Shown: positions 56,799-64,000 of the stretch, one piece after another
Position numbering within the stretch: the stretch's first letter is position 1
Layout: each line of letters begins with the position of its first letter
Source: Polyangiaceae bacterium
GTDB taxonomy: Bacteria > Myxococcota_A > Polyangia > Polyangiales > Polyangiaceae
DNA length: 64,000 nt
Direction of reading: 5' to 3'
Assembly: GCA_025936045.1 (NCBI GenBank)
Contig: JAICUB010000001.1
Location: 124,001 to 188,000, forward strand
Made by a program: the position numbers and the translations under genes
The notes under the pieces: generated by a model
Seen by the model: only the letters and a program-made list of their open reading frames with translations
Database searches by the model: none
What the model was told of the DNA's origin: nothing

Positions 56799-58304
56799 TC
56801 ACCAGCCGAGGCTGGTCTTGAGCCCCGCCACGAGCTTGTCGGCCATGAGCTGATCTTCCGCGACGTTCGGGTGCCAGTCGCAGCCGGTGCCCTTGGTCGC
56901 GTCTTGCTGGCCGAAGTCGAGGAGCTTCACCTTCGCGTCGCCCTTCTGATTCGCGTCTTGGACGACGGCGGTAATGTATGCCGTCGCGCTGCTGAGCCCG
57001 GTACCGTAAAGCAGCGGGCCGAGCGCGCACAGGATGAGGGCGTCGGGGTATTTCGTGCGCACGGTCGCGAGAAAGGCCGCGTAGGCCGTCGTGAATTCGC
57101 TCTGGCCGAGGGTCATGTCGGCTGAAAAGTCGTTCGTGCCGAGATTGATGACGACGGCCTCTGGCTTCACCGCGAAGGACCACGCCGGGCTCGCTTGCCC
57201 ACCCAGAGTGTTGGCCCACACCTTGGGCAGAACATTGTCCGTGTTGCCGCCGTTGTCGCTGTAAATGCCCCAGCCGGACGCGGCGATGATGCTGGCGTCC
57301 GCGTTCAATGCGCGCGCGGCCACGGCCCCGTAAGTGACGTAAGCGCTCTCGGTGTCCGTGGTGAAGTGGCAGCCGCCGGTCGGATCGTCGCCCCCGTTCG
57401 GATGTTGCTCGCTGCCGAGATCGCCGTAGCCGGCGCTGATGGAGTCGCCGATGATCTCGATGAGTCTGCCGCTGTAGGCGGGGGGATCCTTCAGCGTGCC
57501 GCTGACGAAGCCGAGGAAGGTGCTGTACGCGAAGCCCGGCTTGCCTTCGGTCTCGCGATACAGCGTCACGACGTGATCGCCCGCACTCAGGCTCGAACCG
57601 AGCGACACGCTCTTCACGCCCTCGGAGCTCGCGACCGAGAAGCGCGTCCGGGGCATCCCGTCGATCACGGGCTGAAAGAAGACCGGATCCGAGCCGCCGT
57701 CGGATCGCAGCTTCACCGAGACGTCGCTGCCCGTGACGGTGGCCGTAAAGCCGGTCCCTGACCAGGCGAACTTCGGTGCCGTCGGGTCCGAGACGTCTAC
57801 GCGCCCGAACCAACGCACCCCTCCGACGACGAGCGCGCCCGCGCCGCCCGCAGTTCCACTCGTTCCGGCAGCGTTCGAGCCGGCGCCGCCCGTGGTCCCT
57901 GCCGCGCCGCCGGCGTGCTGTGCCGCGTCGCCTGCCCCGCCTAGCGGTCCACCCGCCTGGCCTTCACCGCCGCGCCCGTTCATGCCTCCGGTTCCGGCTG
58001 CAGTGCCGCCCGCCGTTCCGGTTCCGCCGACTGCGGCGGTACCCGCGCCACCGCCGCCACCGCTAAAGCCGCCACTGCCCAGGGAGTGACCGGCGGAGCC
58101 GGCGGCCGCCGCGGCGCTGCCGGCCCTTGCGCCATCGGACTGACCGGCGGCGCTCACGGGCGCCGCCCCGCCGTTCGCCGCGTGCTTTCCTTTGTCATTC
58201 CCGCATGCGGGCGCGACGGCAATGCTCGCAGCCGCCGCCAGTACGGGTGCGAGCGGTCGCCGAACCCAACGGACGCCGTTCCTACGAAATCGAAGCATGT
58301 TCAA
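56799..58304 (-). CDS. Carbohydrate esterase family 2-like SGNH esterase lipoprotein
   Basis: APAC lipobox, Gly-rich linker, VRWFGRVDVSDPTAPKFAWSGTGFTATVTG jelly-roll, EIIGDSISAGYGD, VVINLGTNDFS, GCDWHPN. Confidence 0.85.
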   Translation of the reverse strand: MNMLRFRRNGVRWVRRPLAPVLAAAASIAVAPACGNDKGKHAANGGAAPVSAAGQSDGARAGSAAAAAGSAGHSLGSGGFSGGGGGAGTAAVGGTGTAGGTAAGTGGMNGRGGEGQAGGPLGGAGDAAQHAGGAAGTTGGAGSNAAGTSGTAGGAGALVVGGVRWFGRVDVSDPTAPKFAWSGTGFTATVTGSDVSVKLRSDGGSDPVFFQPVIDGMPRTRFSVASSEGVKSVSLGSSLSAGDHVVTLYRETEGKPGFAYSTFLGFVSGTLKDPPAYSGRLIEIIGDSISAGYGDLGSEQHPNGGDDPTGGCHFTTDTESAYVTYGAVAARALNADASIIAASGWGIYSDNGGNTDNVLPKVWANTLGGQASPAWSFAVKPEAVVINLGTNDFSADMTLGQSEFTTAYAAFLATVRTKYPDALILCALGPLLYGTGLSSATAYITAVVQDANQKGDAKVKLLDFGQQDATKGTGCDWHPNVAEDQLMADKLVAGLKTSLGW

Positions 58305-58403
58305 GCAAGGTAGCCGAACCTTGCCGCTATTGCCCCAACGAGCGTCTCCGCGGGGATGTCTGGCCCGAACTGCGGGACAAACTCACCAATCGCAGGACGG
58401 CGT

Positions 58404-59057
58404 TCACCGCCCGTGCCGCTCGGCCCACCACACGGCCGCTTCCCGGCAGTCCTGCGGGACCTCGTCCAAGCCCCGCGGCGTGCAGCCCGTCACGTGCCCG
58501 CGGCAGTCCACGCTCATCTCGCAACACTCCTCGAACATGTGGCGGATGCGCTCCCGCCCCCGCTGCACACGTGACTTCATCCCAGAGACCGACACGCCGA
58601 CCATCTCCGCTGCGTCCTTCTGAGTGAGCCCCCCGAGCTCGGTAAGCGTGATCGCCTCACGATAGGGAGAAGGCAGGCGCGCGACGAAAAGAGCCACACA
58701 CTCGGCGAGGTCGGCTTCGAGGCTTTCGTCGGGTTCGTCCGCGATCGCGCCCGCTGCCGAGTCGCCACCGTCATCGGTCACGAGAGGGTGACGTGCTCGA
58801 GCTCTTTGATGATCGGCGAGGGCACTCGCGGCGACGCGATACACCCAGGGACCGAAGCGCTCGCCGTCGGCCAAGGTCGCGAGCCCCCGGTGGATGCGAA
58901 CGAACGTCTCTTGAAGCACGTCGTCAATGTCCGTCTGCGAGGCAACGCGGCGCGCAACGTAGGGACGAAGTCGCGCTTCGACCTCACGCCATGCGCCGCG
59001 CGCCTCGGCCGGTATCACGTGCCTGATTCCTTGGGCTCGCAGCATGACGGCCCGCAA
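58404..59057 (-). CDS. sigZ: SigZ-type RNA polymerase sigma factor with Cys-rich C-terminus
   Basis: RVASQTDIDDVLQETFVRIHRGLATL, LPSPYREAITLTELGGLTQKDAAEMVGVSVSGMKSRVQRGRERIRHMFEECCEMSVDCRGHVTGCTPRG; start 59057 or 59045. Confidence 0.87.
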   Translation of the reverse strand: MRAVMLRAQGIRHVIPAEARGAWREVEARLRPYVARRVASQTDIDDVLQETFVRIHRGLATLADGERFGPWVYRVAASALADHQRARARHPLVTDDGGDSAAGAIADEPDESLEADLAECVALFVARLPSPYREAITLTELGGLTQKDAAEMVGVSVSGMKSRVQRGRERIRHMFEECCEMSVDCRGHVTGCTPRGLDEVPQDCREAAVWWAERHGR

Positions 59058-59842
59058 CAGCTCCGCGCGCTACCGCCCGGCTTGCGCCCCTCGATCGTCG
59101 CGGACGCGACGTATTCGGAAGAGCCCGGCATGCACTGCTCCATGATGGCACCGCTTCCTTCACGCACGCGGATGCTGACCTCGTCGAAGCCGGCACTCGT
59201 GAGCATGCTTCGCAGCGTTTCCGCGCTGGCAGCTCCCGCGACGCACCCGGTATACGCCTCCATGCTTTTCGAGAGTTCGGGCGGCATGGGCTTCGTCGCG
59301 ATGACGTCCGAGATGGCCAAGCGCCCGCCCGGCTTCAGAACGCGGAACGCCTCACGAAACACGGCTGTCTTGTCCGGGGACAGATTGATCACGCAGTTCG
59401 AGAGAATGGCATCGATGGACGCGTCGAGGACGGGCAGGTGCTCGATCTCCCCGAGACGAAAATCCACGTTCGCCGCCTCGACGCGCCGCGCGTTGTCCCG
59501 GGCCTTGGCCACCATCTCGGGCGTCATGTCCACGCCGATGACGCGACCGGTACGTCCGACGCGCTTGGCCGCGAGAAAACAATCGAATCCGGCTCCGCTT
59601 CCCAGATCGAGGACGGTTTCGCCCGAGTTCAACGCCGCAATCGCCTGTGGGTTCCCGCAGCCGAGCCCGAGGTCCGCGCCCTCGGGCACGCTCGAAAGAT
59701 CATCGGTCGTGTACCCGAGCAGCATGCTTCCGCCGCCTTCCGTGCCGCAGCAACCGATCGAGCAGCCGTCTTGGCCTCGCGCGACCTTGGCGTAGGCTGT
59801 CCTAACCTGAGCTCTTACTTCGTCGTTTTTCTGAGTTTCCAT
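59015..59842 (-). CDS. arsM: Arsenite methyltransferase
   Basis: VRTAYAKVARGQDGCSIGCCG, GLGCGNPQAIAALNSGETVLDLGSGAGFDCFLAAKRVG, GVDMTPEMVAKARDNARR, ILSNCVINLSPDK, YTGCVAGA; ATG 59842 chosen within longer ORF. Confidence 0.93.
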   Translation of the reverse strand: METQKNDEVRAQVRTAYAKVARGQDGCSIGCCGTEGGGSMLLGYTTDDLSSVPEGADLGLGCGNPQAIAALNSGETVLDLGSGAGFDCFLAAKRVGRTGRVIGVDMTPEMVAKARDNARRVEAANVDFRLGEIEHLPVLDASIDAILSNCVINLSPDKTAVFREAFRVLKPGGRLAISDVIATKPMPPELSKSMEAYTGCVAGAASAETLRSMLTSAGFDEVSIRVREGSGAIMEQCMPGSSEYVASATIEGRKPGGSARSCCGPSCCEPKESGT

Positions 59843-59938
59843 CGGGCCTCCGATCCTAAAGACGGTGACCCGTCGAAAAGGACGCAGCTCGTCACGGTGG
59901 GGCTCCCCGCCGCGGTTGACGGGGACCCCGGACGAGCT

Positions 59939-59982
59939 ATCGTTGAATGGCGATGAACAATTTATCGTCGATTTGCGATGAA
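59939..59982. promoter_or_regulatory. Tandem 19-bp operator-like repeats in the arsR/arsM intergenic region
   Basis: ATCGTTGAATGGCGATGAA (59939-59957) and ATCGTCGATTTGCGATGAA (59964-59982), 16/19 identical, each containing ATCG-N8-to-N9-CGAT dyad, 25-bp period. Confidence 0.6.
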
Positions 59983-60322
59983 GTCTAGTCCCGTCGCGGA
60001 GCGCGCCTGCGGTCCCGCTCTCGAAGGTCCGGACCTCCGAGCGGTCGAGGGTCCCGAAGCGGACGCCGAGCTGGCTGAGCTCGCCAAGGCGTTGGGGCAT
60101 CCCGCGCGCGTTCGGATCTTGCGCTTGCTGGTGCGCAAGGACGCCTGTATTTGCGGCGAAATCGTGGGCGAGCTGCCGCTGGCCCAATCGACCGTCTCTC
60201 AGCACCTCAAGGTCCTGAAAGAGTCGGGTCTCGTTCGCGGTGAAGTGGACGGGCCCCGCACCTGCTACTGCGTCGAGCCCCGCGCCGTGCGGCGCCTGAA
60301 GGCCCTCGTCGGAAGCCTTTAA
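59978..60322 (+). CDS. arsR: ArsR-family transcriptional regulator
   Basis: [67 protein letters not shown]. Confidence 0.95.
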   Translation: MKSSPVAERACGPALEGPDLRAVEGPEADAELAELAKALGHPARVRILRLLVRKDACICGEIVGELPLAQSTVSQHLKVLKESGLVRGEVDGPRTCYCVEPRAVRRLKALVGSL

Positions 60323-60515
60323 TCGCAATATTACGCTTGAACGGTTTCGCCATGTCAGTCCCTCACGGCGTCGCGCTGTTCCGCTGGCTGCATCCGGCGC
60401 CGGTCGGCGCCCTCGAAGGCCCCGCCCAAGACGACCTGGCCTGAGAAGAGGAGGGCGCATGTCGAGCTGCTCGAGGACGAGCACTTGGGCTGACGGCCGC
60501 TAGGGCTCGAGGCGG

Positions 60516-60533
60516 TGGTTGCGCGCGCAACCA
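60516..60533. promoter_or_regulatory. 18-bp perfect palindrome upstream of marR-type gene
   Basis: TGGTTGCGCGCGCAACCA read directly. Confidence 0.5.
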
Positions 60534-60553
60534 GTCTGGGGCAGCATACCCGA

Positions 60554-61072
60554 ATGGTGGCAGCGCTATCGAAATCGGAGACCGCGAGACGCCTCGACGC
60601 CGCACCGAGCGACGCGGCTCGACGGCTTCGCGCCGCCGTCCAAGCGTTCGTGCGCTCGTTCGGGCTCTTGGACGGCGATCAGACACCGTGCGGTGAGCCG
60701 CTCGCTCCCTCGCATGCGCATGCTCTCATGCTGCTCGCCGGGGCCGGTCAAACCGGCGCGCGTACGAGTCAACAGGCGCTCGCTTCGGCGCTCGGTATCG
60801 ACAAGAGCAACGTCGCTCGGTTGTGCGCGAAAATGGAGCGTCTCGGTCACATCGACCAGGAACGACCGGTCGCCGACGGCCGTGCCCGACTGATTGGTCT
60901 CACGGGCAAGGGCCGGCGCATCGCAGCGCGCGTGGATGCCGCGAGCTTGACTCGCTTTCAGCGAGTGCTCGAAGCGATGCCGTCGTTGCGCGCGCGCGAG
61001 CGTGCCATCACGGCCGTCCACGAGCTCAACGCCGCGGTCGCCCTGCTGGAACGGACGGCGACGGATGCGTAG
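60554..61072 (+). CDS. MarR-family transcriptional regulator
   Basis: HALMLLAGAGQTGARTSQQALASALGIDKSNVARLCAKMERLGHIDQERPVADGRARLIGLTGKGRRIAARVDAA; ATG 60554 preferred to 60515. Confidence 0.9.
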   Translation: MVAALSKSETARRLDAAPSDAARRLRAAVQAFVRSFGLLDGDQTPCGEPLAPSHAHALMLLAGAGQTGARTSQQALASALGIDKSNVARLCAKMERLGHIDQERPVADGRARLIGLTGKGRRIAARVDAASLTRFQRVLEAMPSLRARERAITAVHELNAAVALLERTATDA

Positions 61073-61625
61073 GGGAGTCGTTCTGCTCGTCCTCGCCGCG
61101 GCGTGCCAAGCAAAGCGTTCGGACGCGCCGGCGTCCTCGCGGGCGACGAGCCCGGCTCCGGATGCGTCCGGGCGGCACGCGGACGCGCACGCGGCTCTCG
61201 ACGAGCTCGACGTGCGAGCGCCGCTGCCACTTTTGCCCGTGATGGCGAACCATCAAAAGCAGAACATGCGCGACCATCTGCTCGCCGTTCAGGAGATCAT
61301 CGGGGCGGTCGCGGTCGACGATTTTGCGGGCGTGGAACGCGCCGCTTTACGCATCGGCTTCTCGGATTCCATGGCCCGGATGTGCACTCACATGGGGACT
61401 TACGCCCCCGGCTTCACGGAGCGTTCCCTCGAGTTTCATCACACCGCCGACGCGATTGCTGCGGCTGCTCACGAGCATGATCACGCAGCAGTGCTGGCAG
61501 CTTTAGGAAAGACGTTGAGCGCATGCACGAGCTGTCATGCCGCTTTCAAGCAGAGCGTCGTCGATGACGCGACGTGGAACGGCTTGAGCACACGGACCTC
61601 GTCGGGCGAACACCGGCGGCATTAG
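61065..61625 (+). CDS. Cytochrome c (c'-like) lipoprotein
   Basis: Lipobox LAAAC; ALGKTLSACTSCHAAFKQSV single CxxCH near C-terminus; 8-bp overlap with MarR gene. Confidence 0.8.
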   Translation: MRRGVVLLVLAAACQAKRSDAPASSRATSPAPDASGRHADAHAALDELDVRAPLPLLPVMANHQKQNMRDHLLAVQEIIGAVAVDDFAGVERAALRIGFSDSMARMCTHMGTYAPGFTERSLEFHHTADAIAAAAHEHDHAAVLAALGKTLSACTSCHAAFKQSVVDDATWNGLSTRTSSGEHRRH

Positions 61626-61634
61626 GCTAAGTAC

Positions 61635-62420
61635 ATGACTCGGCTTGGCCCAAGCGCGTTCGGGAGTCTGCTTCGGAATTTTCGCCGGCAACGCGGGATG
61701 AGCCAGCTTACCCTGGCCATCGACGTCGAGACGACGACGCGGCATCTCTCCTATCTCGAAAATGGACGTTCTCGCCCTGGTCGTGACCTCGTGCTTCGCT
61801 TGGCCGAGGCGCTCGCGTTGCCGCTTCGTGCGCGTAACGACCTGCTCATTGCCGCTGGGCTGACCGCCGAGTTCCCGGCCAACACCCTCGAAAGCATTCC
61901 GCTCGCGCCGTATGTCCGCGCAATCAAGGGTGTGATTGCCGCTCTGGATCCGTTCCCCGCGTTCGTCATCGACCCACTGTTCAATCTCGAAGACATGAAC
62001 GAGACCGGACGACGCCTCCTGCCGGGGGGCGCCGCCGGACGTCCAAACCTCCTCGACGCCTTTCTCGCTCCAGGGCCCGCCCGCGACCTGCTCACGAACT
62101 TCCCCGAGGTCGCCTGGTCGCTCGCAGCTCGCTTCACGCGCGCGACGGCCGGGATGCACGCGAGTCCCGAGCTCGAGGCACTGCGCCGGCGCATGGACGG
62201 CTATCTTCGCGGGATCCCCCGTCCCGTCACCAGCGCTGCCGGCGAGCTCGTCGTCTGTCCGACGTTTCGTATCGGCACCGAGCTCGTCCGAACGGTCGGC
62301 ATGACCCTCCGCTTCGGGCCCAGTCGCGACGTGACGCTCGAGGAGCTTTCCGTCGATGTGCTCTACCCGCGGGACGAGGCTGCCGACAGGTTCTTCCGAG
62401 CCCTCGCAACGGCCCACTGA
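61635..62420 (+). CDS. XRE-family regulator with MmyB-like ligand-binding domain
   Basis: GSLLRNFRRQRGMSQLTLAIDVETTTRHLSYLENGRSRPGRDLVLRLAEALALPLRARNDLLIAAGL...AIKGVIAALDPFPAFVIDPLFNLEDMNETGRRLL. Confidence 0.93.
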   Translation: MTRLGPSAFGSLLRNFRRQRGMSQLTLAIDVETTTRHLSYLENGRSRPGRDLVLRLAEALALPLRARNDLLIAAGLTAEFPANTLESIPLAPYVRAIKGVIAALDPFPAFVIDPLFNLEDMNETGRRLLPGGAAGRPNLLDAFLAPGPARDLLTNFPEVAWSLAARFTRATAGMHASPELEALRRRMDGYLRGIPRPVTSAAGELVVCPTFRIGTELVRTVGMTLRFGPSRDVTLEELSVDVLYPRDEAADRFFRALATAH

Positions 62421-62425
62421 GCTCA

Positions 62426-62444
62426 CATACCCGAACAGGGTATG
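62426..62444. promoter_or_regulatory. Perfect inverted repeat between XRE and DoxX genes
   Basis: CATACCC-GAACA-GGGTATG, 7-bp arms, 5-nt spacer. Confidence 0.5.
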
Positions 62445-62521
62445 GGCCGGGAGCCGACGGCTCCCCAGGTTCCTCGTGTGACCAACACGGTGCGCTCTCT
62501 CACGGAAGGACGGCAAGTGCG

Positions 62522-62929
62522 ATGACCATCCGACGAGCCATGTATGCAATCACGACCGCGCTCGCCGTGCTCGCGTTTGCTGGCTCAGGTCTGGCGAACC
62601 TTCTCCACGCTACCCACGTGGCAGAAGACATGAGCCACTTGGGTTATCCGACGTACTTCATGACGATCCTCGGCACTTGGAAGCTCCTCGGCGCGCTCGC
62701 GATCAGCGCGCCGGGGCTCGCGCGGGCGAAAGAGTGGGCCTACGCGGGCATGCTGTTCGACCTCACCGGGGCCGCGGCTTCGCGGGCGGCCATGGCTGAC
62801 GGCCCGGTGCTGGTGTTGGTCCCGCTGCTGATCGCCGTGGTCGTGGCGGTGTCCTGGGCGACGCGGCCGGCGCGCCGCAGACTGGGGTCGCCCCTCTTCG
62901 AGCAGCCAAGCCGAGTGGAGGTCGCATGA
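62522..62929 (+). CDS. DoxX-family membrane protein
   Basis: Four hydrophobic segments; AGSGLANLLHATHVAEDMSHLGYPTYFMTILGTWKLLGALAI. Confidence 0.87.
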   Translation: MTIRRAMYAITTALAVLAFAGSGLANLLHATHVAEDMSHLGYPTYFMTILGTWKLLGALAISAPGLARAKEWAYAGMLFDLTGAAASRAAMADGPVLVLVPLLIAVVVAVSWATRPARRRLGSPLFEQPSRVEVA

Positions 62930-63828
62930 AAGGCCCGATTGACGCGAGCCGATTCGGACCGTGGGCGGTCGTTACCGGGGCTTCCTCGGGTATCGGTCGG
63001 GAAATTGCCCGAGGCGCCGCGGCGAGCGGCTTGAACGTGGCGCTGGTCGCCCGCCGCGTCGCGCGGCTCGATGAGCTCGGACGCGAGCTTGCGACTCGAT
63101 TCGGCGTCTCGTACCGCGCCGTGCAGGCCGATCTCAGCGTGCCTGAGGGGGTCGCAGCCGTTCTCGAAGCGACCTCCGCGCTCGACGTCGGGCTATTCGT
63201 AGGGAATGCGGGTTTCGCCAACCCTGGCGAGCTCTGGCGGCTCGAGCGAGGCGAGCTCCTCCGCGCGGTCCATCTGAAGATCGACGCAAACCTGATGCTC
63301 GTGCATCACTTCGCGCCCGCGCTCGTCGCGCGCGGGCGGGGCGGCATCCTCCTCACGTCTTCGATAGGGGGACTCAACGGCGTGCCCTACGTCTCCAACA
63401 CCGCGGCGCTCGAGGCCTACGTCCTGACGCTCGGCGAGGGGCTACACGTGGAACTGGCTCGGCACGGCGTGCGGGTAACCACGCTGATGCCGGGGCCCAC
63501 GCTCACGGAGTCGATGGCTAAAATGGGCGTCGAGCCCGCTCAGATGCCCGTGAAGCCCATGTCAGCCGAGCGGGTAGCGCTCGAAGGCCTGCGCGCTCTC
63601 CAAGCGAATCGGGCAACTCACATTGCCGGCAGACTCAACCGCATCATGTCTCGACTGATGCCCCGGTCGCTAGCGACCCGATTGACGGGGGCGATGATCG
63701 GGAAAGCCTTCGCCAAGCCCGGACTTGCGGCGTCCGCACCGGCCCGATTGCCGGAGGCACGGCGCGCGACGGTGCAAAACCTGCAGGCGCCGCCTACAGC
63801 GGACACCGTTCGAAGCGATCAATCATGA
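62926..63828 (+). CDS. SDR-family NAD(P)-dependent oxidoreductase
   Basis: WAVVTGASSGIGREIARGAAASG (cofactor loop), FVGNAGFANPG, GGILLTSSIGGLNGVPYVSNTAALEAYVLTLGEGL; ATGA overlap with DoxX gene. Confidence 0.93.
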   Translation: MKGPIDASRFGPWAVVTGASSGIGREIARGAAASGLNVALVARRVARLDELGRELATRFGVSYRAVQADLSVPEGVAAVLEATSALDVGLFVGNAGFANPGELWRLERGELLRAVHLKIDANLMLVHHFAPALVARGRGGILLTSSIGGLNGVPYVSNTAALEAYVLTLGEGLHVELARHGVRVTTLMPGPTLTESMAKMGVEPAQMPVKPMSAERVALEGLRALQANRATHIAGRLNRIMSRLMPRSLATRLTGAMIGKAFAKPGLAASAPARLPEARRATVQNLQAPPTADTVRSDQS

Positions 63829-64000
63829 ATGCAGAGCCTTCGCCGCCGCCGCTACCTGCGCAAACGTGCCGAGCAGCCGGCCCCAGTCGCCCTCGGTATC
63901 GAAAATACGTCGCATCTCGTCGCGACGGGCACCGTACCGATCGAGACGGCGATGCTCGAGTTCGACGCGTGTCGCGTCGGTGCCCTCGGGGATGAACCGG
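63823..64000 (-). CDS. SRPBCC/AHSA1-family protein (partial, runs off window end)
   Basis: Reverse-strand translation RFIPEGTDATRVELEHRRLDRYGARRDEMRRIFDTEGDWGRLLGTFAQVAAAAKALHS*. Confidence 0.75.
   Translation of the reverse strand, partial: RFIPEGTDATRVELEHRRLDRYGARRDEMRRIFDTEGDWGRLLGTFAQVAAAAKALHS

Overview
This is a high-GC, gene-dense window of about 56 chromosomal genes. The style is myxobacterial or deltaproteobacterial: many Gly/Ala/Ser-rich lipoproteins, a MYXO-CTERM-like tail, and fibro-slime/Cys-rich repeats. I found no rRNA, tRNA, CRISPR array, prophage or transposase. Main blocks: (i) a hybrid PAS kinase, an isochorismatase and a UvrA-like gene (0.4-6.9 kb); (ii) a TonB-dependent receptor/hypothetical/ECF sigma/FecR operon (12.4-17.7 kb); (iii) a signalling island at 17.9-29.4 kb with a stressosome (globin-fold RsbR, RsbS, RsbT, PP2C) whose apparent output is an RsbU_N-like histidine kinase, a second divergent RsbT paralogue, a periplasmic binding protein coupled to a CheA-like kinase, a CheX/CheY/pseudo-receiver-CheX operon and a GAF kinase; (iv) polysaccharide-active secreted proteins (two GH30, one CE2-like esterase); (v) a noncanonical Hsp70/DUF2760/Hsp70 cluster and a Ser/Thr kinase; (vi) an ECF42-type sigma/YCII locus with a truncated SRPBCC gene; (vii) a eukaryote-like DNase II; (viii) an ArsR / ArsM-SigZ arsenic locus with tandem operator-like repeats; (ix) MarR and XRE loci with palindromes near their promoters. 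The best candidate for an under-described system is the 17.9-29.4 kb signalling island. All domain calls come from reading the translations by eye; no database search was run.
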